Shown here: in pieces, positions 7,993-16,613 of the stretch | How the letters are laid out: each line of letters begins with the position of its first letter | How positions within the stretch are numbered: position 1 is the stretch's first letter | NCBI RefSeq assembly: GCF_900107275.1 | Contig: NZ_FNPI01000015.1 | Coordinates: 62,001-126,000 of the forward strand | DNA: 64,000 bases | Direction: 5' to 3' | DNA from: Evansella caseinilytica | GTDB lineage: Bacteria > Bacillota > Bacilli > Bacillales > Salisediminibacteriaceae | The notes under the pieces: model-generated | What the model was told of the DNA's origin: nothing | What the model saw: only the letters and a program-made list of their open reading frames with translations | Databases searched by the model: none | Position numbers and translations under genes: made by a program

Positions 7993-8319
7993 GTGGAACG
8001 CCTGCTGGCAGATGGTTGGCGTTATTTACGGTTAACACCTGCCGAATTTTACCGACTGACACCGCGAGAATTTCAAATCATGATGCGGATGGAACGAGAG
8101 CACCTCCATGATGAATTGGAGCGGGCCGCGCGCATTGCTCTCATGCATGAGCAAGCCGCACGGGCTAAACGACCGAAGTTGTCCGATCTATATAAGCGTC
8201 CAACAAATGAACGAAACGATGAATCACTCGTGGAAAAAGCGGAGGCAGCCCATCACGCGCAAGAATGGCTCGCGCAATTTACCTTTGAAGCGCGCGAAAA
8301 ACGGAAGGAAAGGAGGTAG
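7993..8319 (+). CDS. Second tail assembly chaperone ORF (gpT-like part of a gpGT fusion)
   Basis: This encodes 108 residues from a GTG, but the same frame stays open upstream and reads AEILSELGEITEVERLLADG across the gpG stop, so it is probably expressed as a -1 frameshift extension of the preceding protein. WRYLRLTPAEFYRLTPREFQ is typical of the T part of Gram-positive phage chaperones. The rest is highly charged and helical. It ends 5 bases before the tape-measure start. Independent initiation at the GTG remains possible because AGGAG lies 11 bases upstream. Confidence 0.65.
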   Translation: MERLLADGWRYLRLTPAEFYRLTPREFQIMMRMEREHLHDELERAARIALMHEQAARAKRPKLSDLYKRPTNERNDESLVEKAEAAHHAQEWLAQFTFEAREKRKERR

Positions 8320-8324
8320 GATTT

Positions 8325-10076
8325 ATGGATAGTATTATTTCATTCGGAAAGGATTTAAAAAAGTGGTCAGAAGGTTTTACTGAAACAGCAAAAAAGCTTG
8401 GGGAGTTTTCTAAGGCGAATGAAGACTCAATAAAGGCAATAGAGGAGTATGGAACAAAAGTCGCTGGAATAGGCGAAAAGCTGTCTGACGGCCTTAGCTC
8501 AGCTGTGAAAACTGCTTCAGAGTTTGAAGAAAGCCTGTCTAGTGTAGGAAAGATGCTTGGGATATCGGAAGATGCGCTTGCTGGATTTTTAACTAAGCTG
8601 AGTCCAATAACCTTGGCGATCGTTGCCATAGGAGCAGCCCTTGTTTATGCTTACAATGAATTTGAGTGGTTCCGCGACATTGTCGATGCGGCATGGGCGA
8701 AAATTGAAGAGGTAATTACGACTGCAGCCCAAGCGATCTGGGATATTCTTACCGAAATTTTCGGGCAAATTATGGAGATTATTTCCCCGGTGATGGAGCT
8801 TATCAAGGAAGACTTTACAGCAGCGGGGGAAGCCATTTTAGAAAATTTTGGCGAGGCGTTTACGTTTGTTGCCGATCTTATCTCCGACGTTATTACGTTT
8901 ATTAGTGAAGTGATTATGAGCGGTCTCGCCGTCATTCAAGAATTTTTAGCGGAACATGGCGATACAATCACGGAAATTTTGATAGGGGCTTATGAATTTA
9001 TCAAAGAAGGAATCGAATTTGTCATCGGCTTTATAGCGGACATTGTTGGAACAGTTCTAGACGCGGTATCGCAATTTTGGGAAGAGCATGGTCAAACGAT
9101 CATGGACTTTGCAGCCGCCGCATGGGAGACGATTCAAACAGTGGTCTCTGAAGTGATCAACGCGGTGATGGAGGTCGTCAATCAAATCCTTGATCGGATT
9201 AGTGAACTATGGGACGAGCATGGAGAAACGATTATGGCGATTGTTAAAGGTGCATTCCAATTTATTAAGACCACCATCGAAACCGTTATCGACGTTGTTC
9301 GTGAATTCATCAGCAAGGGACTGGAAGCAGCTAAAAGTATTTTCGAAACCGTATGGCCGGCCATCTCTAAAATAGTTGAAGTTGCTTGGAAGCTCATTAA
9401 AACGAGTGTTGAAAATGCGATTGACATCGTGTCAGGAATTATCGATACAGTCATGAACATTATCAAGGGTGACTGGGAAGGTGCTTGGGAGGCCATTAAA
9501 AAAACTGGGGAAAGAATTTGGGACAACATCGTATCCTTTTTCGAAAGTGTCAACCTGATTGAAATTGGTAAAGACTTAATTCGCGGATTGTGGGAAGGTA
9601 TTGGTAAAATGGGGGATTGGATTCTTGGAAAAATCAGCGGCTTTATGGATAATATCACCGGTGGAATTAAGGCGTTCTTCGGCATCAATTCACCTTCACG
9701 TTTGTTCCGCGACGACATCGGTCAATGGTTACCAAAAGGGTTGGCTGTAGGGATCGAAGGCAACCTAAATACAGTAGATAAGGCAATTACGGTCATGACC
9801 AATCTAGTGCCATCAGAGGTTGACGCCCCTGTGATGGCGCCGATGGAGGTTTCTCGTCCAAATGTAGCTGAAGGTTTTATTCGAGGAGAATTAGCGGTAG
9901 CTGGAGGCACCGCGGCAGCAAATTCTGAAAACTTGCTAAGCCAAATCGTGGACGAATTGCGGAAGCAAAAGAATCGGATCATTGAAATGGATTCTCGAAT
10001 TGTTGGCCGCTTAGTTGAGCCGCATGTGTCAGAAAACCAAGGACGAAATACTCGCATTAGACAATCATTTGGATAA
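8325..10076 (+). CDS. Phage tail tape measure protein
   Basis: This encodes 583 residues, with AAAGGAGG before the ATG. It is almost wholly helical, with a hydrophobic segment at about 88-110 (LTKLSPITLAIVAIGAALVY). Repeated units contain an xxEHGxTI motif (FLAEHGDTI, FWEEHGQTI, LWDEHGETI). The C-terminal part carries the standard tape-measure signature FFGINSPSRLFRDDIGQWLP followed by KGLAVGIEGN. The tape measure sets tail length at roughly 0.15 nm per residue, which would predict a short tail of about 85-90 nm (inference). It has no obvious lytic domain. Confidence 0.9.
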   Translation: MDSIISFGKDLKKWSEGFTETAKKLGEFSKANEDSIKAIEEYGTKVAGIGEKLSDGLSSAVKTASEFEESLSSVGKMLGISEDALAGFLTKLSPITLAIVAIGAALVYAYNEFEWFRDIVDAAWAKIEEVITTAAQAIWDILTEIFGQIMEIISPVMELIKEDFTAAGEAILENFGEAFTFVADLISDVITFISEVIMSGLAVIQEFLAEHGDTITEILIGAYEFIKEGIEFVIGFIADIVGTVLDAVSQFWEEHGQTIMDFAAAAWETIQTVVSEVINAVMEVVNQILDRISELWDEHGETIMAIVKGAFQFIKTTIETVIDVVREFISKGLEAAKSIFETVWPAISKIVEVAWKLIKTSVENAIDIVSGIIDTVMNIIKGDWEGAWEAIKKTGERIWDNIVSFFESVNLIEIGKDLIRGLWEGIGKMGDWILGKISGFMDNITGGIKAFFGINSPSRLFRDDIGQWLPKGLAVGIEGNLNTVDKAITVMTNLVPSEVDAPVMAPMEVSRPNVAEGFIRGELAVAGGTAAANSENLLSQIVDELRKQKNRIIEMDSRIVGRLVEPHVSENQGRNTRIRQSFG

Positions 10077-10093
10077 GAAAGGGGGTTTTCTTT

Positions 10094-11578
10094 TTGTTAG
10101 AGAATGTAGAAAACATGATTTTTAATGGAATAGATTTAGCAGACATTTTTACCGATCGTGACGAAGGTGCGTATTTTATTGTAAACAGTGTGTCAGGACG
10201 GGGAATAACAGGTGTAGAAAATACATTAATCCATGTTGCGGGAATGGACGGGTCTTACCCGTCCAGTTCTCGTTTAGCCTCTAGACAATTAACGATCGAT
10301 ATTACGATGAAAGGGACGTCTTTTGAAGATTTACGAAAACGTATCGAGCGGTTGAATGAGATCTTGTTCACTCGTAATGTTGATGTGCCGATCGTTTTTA
10401 ATGATGAGCCTGACCGTGTTTACTATGGCAGGATCGATAATGTTTCGGATAAGTTTGAGGCTTCTCATATTTATCAAGCACAAATTTCGATTATCTGCTC
10501 AGATCCTTATAAGTATGGACAGGAAAAAAAGCTTACTTTTCCGTCAGATGCCGTAATGTTTACAAATCAAGGCACAGCTGAAGCCGATCCTGTCTTCGAA
10601 ATGGAGGTGCTTAAACCCGCTACGTTTGCTATGGTCCAAAACCAAGACGACCAGTATCAAATGATCGGCCGACCGGTGGATGCGGACAGCGATCCGTTTG
10701 AAGCTGAAGAACTAATTATGCATAAAACGATGTCGACAACGACAGATTGGACAACGGCAAATCAAGTGGACAATGGTGTGGTATCCGGTACGATGGTTAG
10801 CGACGGTAATGCGTTTGTTGTTCAGTCATTCGGGACACAAGGTCAGGCGAAATGGTACGGCCCTGCGTTGAAAACAAGCCTTCCGAAAATGTTACAGGAT
10901 TTTCGAATGGAAGCTCGTGTTGAAAACCTTAATGGGAGAAACCTAGTCGGTAAAGTAGAAGTGTATTTACTGGATGTAAACAATAACATTCTTGCAAGAA
11001 TAAGCATGGTAGATGCGTGGCGGGGGTACAACAGGAATCGAGCAGCATCTGTTATTAGTAATAATAAAAGGACACAGGCGCTGCACAGAATAAGTGAGAC
11101 AACCGCACAAGCACAGGGAGAATTGTGGAACAATTTTGACGGTATTTTGCGCCTTGAGCGTGTCGGCAAACAGTGGAGGGCATATGTTGCAAAAGTCGGT
11201 GAAGGAGGCGTGCATTATGCGCGGGAAACGAAAAATTTTCTTGATACAGGAAATGAATTTCAGCAGCAGATAGCGCAAATCCAGGTACACATCGGAATCT
11301 TTGACAATCTTTCTCCAGGAGCCATGCGCATCAAAGATTTGAAGGTGTGGAAGATAAATGATCCTGACGACCATCAAATTCCATATATTGCGCACCAGGG
11401 GGATATAATTACGTTTGATCATCAAGCGGCAGAGATTCTAATCAATGGAGAGCCGCGGCTAGATTTGAAAAATTTCGGCGGCCAATACTTCAAACTACCG
11501 CCGGGGCAGAACCAGCTCATTGTACAGCCTAGCGAATGTTTTAACACAAGTTTGCGATACCGGCAGCGCTACAGATAG
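10094..11578 (+). CDS. Distal tail (Dit) protein with long C-terminal extension
   Basis: The product is 494 residues from a TTG start after GGGGG; an internal ATG (MIFNGIDLADIF) is an alternative. Residues about 10-150 are a classic siphovirus Dit/phage_tail fold (VSGRGITGVENTLIHVAGMD, then QAQISIICSDPYKYG). The following ~220 residues form an insertion resembling a concanavalin-like or carbohydrate-binding sandwich (DGILRLERVGKQWRAYVAK). The last 60 residues return to the Dit C-terminal motif (FDHQAAEILINGEPRLDLKN). Dit hexamers join the tube to the tip, and evolved Dits with binding modules take part in host-wall recognition. Confidence 0.85.
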   Translation: MLENVENMIFNGIDLADIFTDRDEGAYFIVNSVSGRGITGVENTLIHVAGMDGSYPSSSRLASRQLTIDITMKGTSFEDLRKRIERLNEILFTRNVDVPIVFNDEPDRVYYGRIDNVSDKFEASHIYQAQISIICSDPYKYGQEKKLTFPSDAVMFTNQGTAEADPVFEMEVLKPATFAMVQNQDDQYQMIGRPVDADSDPFEAEELIMHKTMSTTTDWTTANQVDNGVVSGTMVSDGNAFVVQSFGTQGQAKWYGPALKTSLPKMLQDFRMEARVENLNGRNLVGKVEVYLLDVNNNILARISMVDAWRGYNRNRAASVISNNKRTQALHRISETTAQAQGELWNNFDGILRLERVGKQWRAYVAKVGEGGVHYARETKNFLDTGNEFQQQIAQIQVHIGIFDNLSPGAMRIKDLKVWKINDPDDHQIPYIAHQGDIITFDHQAAEILINGEPRLDLKNFGGQYFKLPPGQNQLIVQPSECFNTSLRYRQRYR

Positions 11579-11590
11579 GAGGTGTTACCA

Positions 11591-14554
11591 TTGTCACAGA
11601 TACACATAACCGATGGACAGACAGATCAAATATTGAGCGTAATTACGGCAGAGCATATTTTGTCAAATAACCATCATAAGTCGTTAAAAGACACACTAGA
11701 AACATTTTCTTTCGAGACTTTTGCCGATATGCCGTTTTCAAATTATCTCGGCAAGCTTAATCGTGTCATCATTCCGAACGAGGACGGGAAATATATTGAA
11801 TTTGTGATTTTTGAAGCTGGAAAGTATCGAAGTGCGGATGGAGTTTTAATTACCGAAGTCTATACATCTGCAAGCTATCAGCTACTAAAAAAATCGAAGA
11901 TAATCGAGCCGCAAATATTACCAGGGCAAACGACTTCTCAAGCAGTTGCTTTTGCGCTGTATAATACGGAATGGCAACCGGGCGTAATTACGTTTGTAGG
12001 GTCACGGACGTTTGAAATCGATGAACACACGAATCCGTACAGCTTTTTGAAACGTGTTGCCAATGAATTCGAACTGGAACTTCGTTTTCGTGTAGAGATC
12101 GACGGCAACAAAATTACGGGGAGATACGTAGATTTAGTGCCGGAGATTGGTGAATGGCAAGGCAGGGAGATTGAGTTAGGTAAGGACTTACACGGAATTA
12201 GAAGGATTGAGGAGGCGGGTGACGTTGTAACGGCGCTGGTAGGCCTCGGTCCTGTCCGCGAAGATGGAACACGACTCGAGGCGCTTGTGGAGGACAATGA
12301 GGCATTGCAGCGCTGGGGGAGAAATGGGCAGCATTTAATTGAAACGTATGAGCCGGAATCTACGGATGAAGATATGACACTGGCACGACTTACTGAGCTA
12401 ACCAAAAACGAACTCGAAAAGCGCGTAAACGCTGTTGTTGAATACAAATGTGATATTGCCGATTTGGAAAATGTGCCGGGGATGGAAAACAAAAAAATTC
12501 GTTTCGGCGACACGATCAAAATTAAAGATGCAAAATTTAAGCCGCCGTTGTACCTTGAAGCGCGTGTCCACACACAGGAGCGTGACATCGTTAATCGAGC
12601 GCAAAAGACGGTGGAACTCGGTGATTTTATCGAATACACAGAGGCAGAAGTTATGTCGATTTGGCAGTCCTTGCAGGCGCAGATCCGACAAAAGATCAGT
12701 ATGTCTGATCTACGGGAAGTGACGTATACCAAGCCGGAGATTGACCAAAAGGACGAGATCGTCTATCAAGATGGTACGGTCTATACAGATCAGCGCTCCG
12801 ATCAAGTGAAACAAGAAGCAGAACAAGACGCAACCGATAAAGCGAATCGTGCTGAAGACAATTCAAAGCAATATACGGACAATGTTGCTACACAGGTAGA
12901 GCAGAACTCTCGTGAATTCACCGAGCAGTACGCTGAGAAAAAGGTATCTCAAAGCACTACACCGCCTAGCAGTCCATCATTTGGTGATCTTTGGATTGAC
13001 ATAAGTGGGGATCCCCACATTTGGAAACGGTGGAGCGGGACTCAGTGGGAAGCGCTAGAGCGAACGAACCTTAATCAGATGCTTGGCGAATTACAGTCGG
13101 ATCAAATTGCAAATGGAGCGGTTGTCAGTGAGAAAATGGCTGATTTAGCGGTCACGCTTGAAAAGATCGCGAACAACTCGGTTGATACGACAAAGATCGC
13201 CGCTAATTCTGTCACGGCGCAAAAAATAGCGGCAGGGGCTGTAGAAACCGACAAACTAGCGGCAAACTCCGTAATAGCGGACAAGATCGCGGCAGGAGCG
13301 ATAAATGCGGATAAAATTGCAGCAGGTACAATTACGTCTGATCTTATCAGTACAGTAGGACTCGATGCGGGCGTTATCAAGTTTGGCACGATGTCCGGTC
13401 AACGCATCCAAGCCGATACGATTACGGCAACTCAAATCACATCTGGCACGATTACTACTGACCTTATCAGCACAACTGGACTAGACGCCGGAGTAATCAA
13501 ATTCGGAACCATGTCAGGGCAGCGTATCCAAGCAAACTCGATTAGCGCAGATCGTCTCAATGTTGGATCATTGTCTGCCATTACCACTAACTTTGGCACA
13601 ATGACAGCAGGGACAATCACCGGTACAACTATCATTGGATCAACTATTACCGCAAACGGAAATAAGGGGCGCGTGGAGATAGATCAAAACGGATGGTTAG
13701 TCAGGGACGGGTCCGGCAATGTACGAATTGGAGTAACTACTACAGATCAGTCATGGTCATTAGCACAGCCAGCAGCTGTCCAGTTTTTAAATGATAGTGG
13801 TCAAAATGTCGGTTATATAGGAATGTATTCCAATCAAGACCGGATGTCGTTTTATAGCGCGTATGACATGATAATCACGGCTCCTACCATCCGCGTGGGC
13901 GGCGAAAGAGTGGAGTTCAGTGGATCTTTAAACGCCTATAATCATTTCAGGATTCACAGTGGTGATCTCCGATTCCAATTTTCGGAAGGCAACTATCTAG
14001 CGGAGCATCGGTCGCTTATTGCAGGTATTTCTTTTGGACGTACCGATAATGAGAACGCTGGCGGTATCCAGTTTAGAAATTACAACACGAGTGGCACCGG
14101 ATGGTATTCTATCGATGAACGCAGGCACACAGGGGTAGATATCGTGACGCGTAATCGAGGTTCTTGGACTACTGCTCTGAGGATCGAGCCAAACGGGAAT
14201 ATGTACGCAGCTGGTTCCAAGTCAGGTATAGTAGACACCGAAAATTATGGGACGAGGGCATTGTACGCATACGAGGGGACTATGAATTGGTTCTTTGATT
14301 TAATATCAGCCTCATTAGAGAATGGGGAGAGCTTTATCACTATCAACCCTATGTTCCTTGAAACTATTACGGATGAATATTTCGTCAAAACCTTCACTCA
14401 AAACTGTTGTAGTGTTCAAGTTATAAGCAGGGAATCAAACGGTTTTTGGGTTAGGACTGAATCAGAGGAAGAAAAGGCGGAGGTAGTTTTTGAAGTCTAC
14501 GGGCTCAGAAAAGGCTACGAAGATGTTTATATGGAAGAAATTAACACGAATTAA
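11591..14554 (+). CDS. Tail-tip/tail-associated structural protein with receptor-binding C-terminus
   Basis: The product is 987 residues. The start is set at the TTG 8 bases after AGGAGG; a GTG at 11582 overlaps that ribosome binding site. Residues about 1-370 match the N-terminal domain of phage minor structural (Gp18/Tal-like) proteins, ending QKTVELGDFIEYTEAEVMS. Residues ~430-470 hold the STTPPSSPSFGDLWIDISGD motif common in tail fibres. Then come many short repeats (KIAANSVTAQKIAAGAVE...), including two copies of TTGLDAGVIKFGTMSGQRIQ-type units. The last ~350 residues look like a trimeric shaft and a binding tip with a Cys-containing end. I see no catalytic peptidase motif. It likely determines target specificity. 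Confidence 0.8.
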   Translation: MSQIHITDGQTDQILSVITAEHILSNNHHKSLKDTLETFSFETFADMPFSNYLGKLNRVIIPNEDGKYIEFVIFEAGKYRSADGVLITEVYTSASYQLLKKSKIIEPQILPGQTTSQAVAFALYNTEWQPGVITFVGSRTFEIDEHTNPYSFLKRVANEFELELRFRVEIDGNKITGRYVDLVPEIGEWQGREIELGKDLHGIRRIEEAGDVVTALVGLGPVREDGTRLEALVEDNEALQRWGRNGQHLIETYEPESTDEDMTLARLTELTKNELEKRVNAVVEYKCDIADLENVPGMENKKIRFGDTIKIKDAKFKPPLYLEARVHTQERDIVNRAQKTVELGDFIEYTEAEVMSIWQSLQAQIRQKISMSDLREVTYTKPEIDQKDEIVYQDGTVYTDQRSDQVKQEAEQDATDKANRAEDNSKQYTDNVATQVEQNSREFTEQYAEKKVSQSTTPPSSPSFGDLWIDISGDPHIWKRWSGTQWEALERTNLNQMLGELQSDQIANGAVVSEKMADLAVTLEKIANNSVDTTKIAANSVTAQKIAAGAVETDKLAANSVIADKIAAGAINADKIAAGTITSDLISTVGLDAGVIKFGTMSGQRIQADTITATQITSGTITTDLISTTGLDAGVIKFGTMSGQRIQANSISADRLNVGSLSAITTNFGTMTAGTITGTTIIGSTITANGNKGRVEIDQNGWLVRDGSGNVRIGVTTTDQSWSLAQPAAVQFLNDSGQNVGYIGMYSNQDRMSFYSAYDMIITAPTIRVGGERVEFSGSLNAYNHFRIHSGDLRFQFSEGNYLAEHRSLIAGISFGRTDNENAGGIQFRNYNTSGTGWYSIDERRHTGVDIVTRNRGSWTTALRIEPNGNMYAAGSKSGIVDTENYGTRALYAYEGTMNWFFDLISASLENGESFITINPMFLETITDEYFVKTFTQNCCSVQVISRESNGFWVRTESEEEKAEVVFEVYGLRKGYEDVYMEEINTN

Positions 14555-14574
14555 CATTAAAAGGAGAATGGACG

Positions 14575-14748
14575 ATGAAGGGAAAAGTGACGTTTGAAGC
14601 ACAGGAAGTTTGCAAGTTACTTGCTCAGAAAATCGCATCGCTAGAAATCCAACTAGCAAGTGAGCAGACTGCCAAGCAGGCGATTGTTAAATACACAGAG
14701 GAACTTGAGCAAAAGCTGGAAAAGTATGAAGAAGAAACAGGGGGCTGA
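14575..14748 (+). CDS. Small coiled-coil tail-locus protein
   Basis: The product is 57 residues, read directly from the DNA: MKGKVTFEAQEVCKLLAQK, ending YEEETGG. AAGGAGAATGGACG precedes the ATG. It is entirely helical with heptad-like spacing and many Lys/Glu. It lies between the tail-tip and holin genes, where Gram-positive phages often encode small XkdX-like or chaperone-like proteins. I do not recognise the family. Confidence 0.6.
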   Translation: MKGKVTFEAQEVCKLLAQKIASLEIQLASEQTAKQAIVKYTEELEQKLEKYEEETGG

Positions 14749-15118
14749 GTAAAGGCGTTCTTTTAAACTGCCTCACTACATTAAAATCTGTTATGGAGTT
14801 ACTTCCATAGATAAATTTATTCAGTTGAAATTCCAGACACCCATGCTTAGTTTAAGTGTTTGTACAAAAAGAGTGCTTTTTCTCTTTTGAACAAACACGA
14901 ATCAATGGGTGGAGCCATTGCATATTTTCCCACCCAGCTAGTAGTGTTTTTTTCGTAGCTGGTGTGTTGAGTAGAACTATTGCCTTTTGACATGCTAGAA
15001 AAAATTCGAGCGTATTAAAGGGTGATGGAATTTGCTGATTATCAAAACCCTGTTCAAGCTGCTAAAAGCTATAGAAGAGGGTTTTTCTTTTATATTAATT
15101 AAAGAAAGGAGCAACCAC
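14749..15118. other. Intergenic between tail and lysis genes
   Basis: It contains the family A copy at 14857-14997 and otherwise no supported gene. The holin ORF is open upstream to 15032, but its own ribosome binding site places the start at 15119. Confidence 0.5.
14857..14997 (+). repeat. Family A repeat (A3)
   Basis: Head TGTTTGTACAAAAAG, hairpin partner CTCTTTTGAACAAACACG, core AATCAATGGGTGGAGCCATT, tail TATTGCCTTTTGACATGCT. It sits between the tail-tip and holin genes. Confidence 0.7.
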
Positions 15119-15517
15119 TTGGAAAGAATCGACATTATTTTTAAAGCCGCCACAAGCTTTATCGGCTTTGTTATTTCGGCGATGGTAGGCGGGCTGGGGC
15201 TCGCTTTTACTGTTTTGGTGGCGATGATGGTTATTGATTTTGTTACAGGGATCATGGCCGGTACAAAAGAGGAAGGAGTCAGCAGTGAAGTTGGGATAAG
15301 AGGGTTATTAAAAAAGATCTACATTATCCTGCTTATCTCCGCCGTGTATCTGCTGCAACAGGTTGTTGAGATTGCCCAATTTGCCGGCGATGCGATTACG
15401 ATTACGTTTATCGTATTAGAGTTCATCAGCATTGTGGAAAACGGCGGCAGATTGGGTGTGCCGTTACCACAGAAATTAAAAGACGGAATGAAAATATTGA
15501 AAGGAAATAACCAATAA
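15119..15517 (+). CDS. Phage holin, toxin-secretion/Cph1 family
   Basis: The product is 132 residues from a TTG with AAAGGAG 7 bases upstream. An N-terminal amphipathic region (MERIDIIFKAATSF) precedes a hydrophobic hairpin (about 12-45), then the family signature VIDFVTGIMAGTKEEGVSSEVGIRGLLKK and two more hydrophobic stretches ending in a basic tail (PLPQKLKDGMKILKG). This is the phage_holin_4 (Cph1/TcdE-like) family. It permeabilises the membrane to release the endolysin. The stop overlaps the endolysin ATG (TAATG), so the two are coupled. Confidence 0.9.
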   Translation: MERIDIIFKAATSFIGFVISAMVGGLGLAFTVLVAMMVIDFVTGIMAGTKEEGVSSEVGIRGLLKKIYIILLISAVYLLQQVVEIAQFAGDAITITFIVLEFISIVENGGRLGVPLPQKLKDGMKILKGNNQ

Positions 15518-16395
15518 TGCCATTTTCAAACTATCGAATCACAAGTCCATTCGGCTGGCGCAATCATCCGGTAAGGGGTGGTCGGGAGTGGCATACGGGA
15601 ATTGACCTGGTGAAATCGCACCGGGCGCCGATCCTAGCGTTTACTGATGGTGAGGTACTATTTGCCGGCTTTGGGAAATCTGGCACTGGCTTTGGCGGAT
15701 ATGGCAATGTTGTGCTGGTCAAAGACCGTAACAACCGCGGTCAGCTGTATGCCCACTTGGACAGTGTGTCCGTGAGGAAGGGGCAGAAGTTAAAGAAAGG
15801 TCAGGAGATCGGCAAGCAAGGGTCAACGGGCGTTTCCACCGGCTCTCATTTGCACTTTGAGGTGCGGAAAAAAGCGCAGCCCACGCCGCCGTATGGCTGG
15901 GAATCGGACAGGCAAAACAACTGCCTTGATCCGACAGAATACCTGCAGTTGTTTGAAGCTATGAAAAAAGCTACGACCTCCGCCGTGCTGCGCAAAGGTG
16001 CCAGCGGTAGCACTGTACGTAGACTGCAAAACATGCTACTGACTGTCGGCGAAAAGCTGCCGAGATATGGCGCTGACGGAAAACTGGGGAATGAAACCGT
16101 TGAGGCGATAAAGGCGTTCCAGAAACGTCAGGGCATCGCTGTGGATGGTGCTGCCGGTCCGCAGACGTTTGGTGCGCTTGAAAAAGCAATCCCCAAGTAC
16201 AGCAGAGTTTTACGACAGCAATCTAAGATGCTATCCGGTAATGACGTCAAGGCGATCCAGCGGGTTGTAGGCGTTAAAGATGATGGCAAATACGGACCGG
16301 TAACCGCCGCAGCTGTGAAGGATTATCAGCGTAAGTATGGCCTGACGGTGGATGGCGCGGTCGGTCCGCAAACGTGGGGGCATATGTTTGGTTGA
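15517..16395 (+). CDS. Endolysin: M23 peptidase with two peptidoglycan-binding repeats
   Basis: This encodes 292 residues. An M23/LytM peptidase occupies about 1-140 with zinc ligands in HTGIDL (HxxxD) and HLHFEV (HxH), plus the GYGNVVLVKD and LYAHL motifs. Two PG_binding_1 repeats follow: about 158-225 (LRKGASGSTVRRLQNML, ending VDGAAGPQTFGAL) and about 235-292 (VDGAVGPQTWGHMFG). There is no signal peptide, so it needs the holin encoded just upstream. It would cleave peptide cross-bridges for release of particles. It is the last gene of the tail locus. Confidence 0.9.
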   Translation: MPFSNYRITSPFGWRNHPVRGGREWHTGIDLVKSHRAPILAFTDGEVLFAGFGKSGTGFGGYGNVVLVKDRNNRGQLYAHLDSVSVRKGQKLKKGQEIGKQGSTGVSTGSHLHFEVRKKAQPTPPYGWESDRQNNCLDPTEYLQLFEAMKKATTSAVLRKGASGSTVRRLQNMLLTVGEKLPRYGADGKLGNETVEAIKAFQKRQGIAVDGAAGPQTFGALEKAIPKYSRVLRQQSKMLSGNDVKAIQRVVGVKDDGKYGPVTAAAVKDYQRKYGLTVDGAVGPQTWGHMFG

Positions 16396-16456
16396 TTATA
16401 GTGTGTGTTGATAGATACATGTATTATGTCTTTATTCCTTCCCACTTTTCTATCTT

Positions 16457-16539
16457 GGGCTGTGTCAAAAGCTAAAATTTGGACAATAGCTACTAAGATG
16501 TCTCAAGAGAGGAAAAATCCCCTTTTTGAGACATCTCCT
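16457..16539 (-). repeat. Family B repeat, partial copy (B4)
   Basis: It has the GGGCTGTGTCAAAAG end and the TGTCTCAAGAGAGG...CTTTTTGAGACATCTCC hairpin end, but lacks the core. It is a deletion derivative located just after the endolysin and may serve as the operon's terminator hairpin. Confidence 0.6.
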
Positions 16540-16570
16540 CTATCATTTTTCTCCCCTAGTAGCAACATAG

Positions 16571-16613
16571 TTCACAGAATTTTGCGGGACCATGTCCCGC
16601 AAAATTCTGTGAA
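16571..16613. repeat. Perfect 20-bp inverted repeat
   Basis: The arms TTCACAGAATTTTGCGGGAC and GTCCCGCAAAATTCTGTGAA are separated by CAT. No T-run follows. A single related half-site, TTCACAAAATTGTGCGGGAC, occurs near 38610. Confidence 0.8.
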
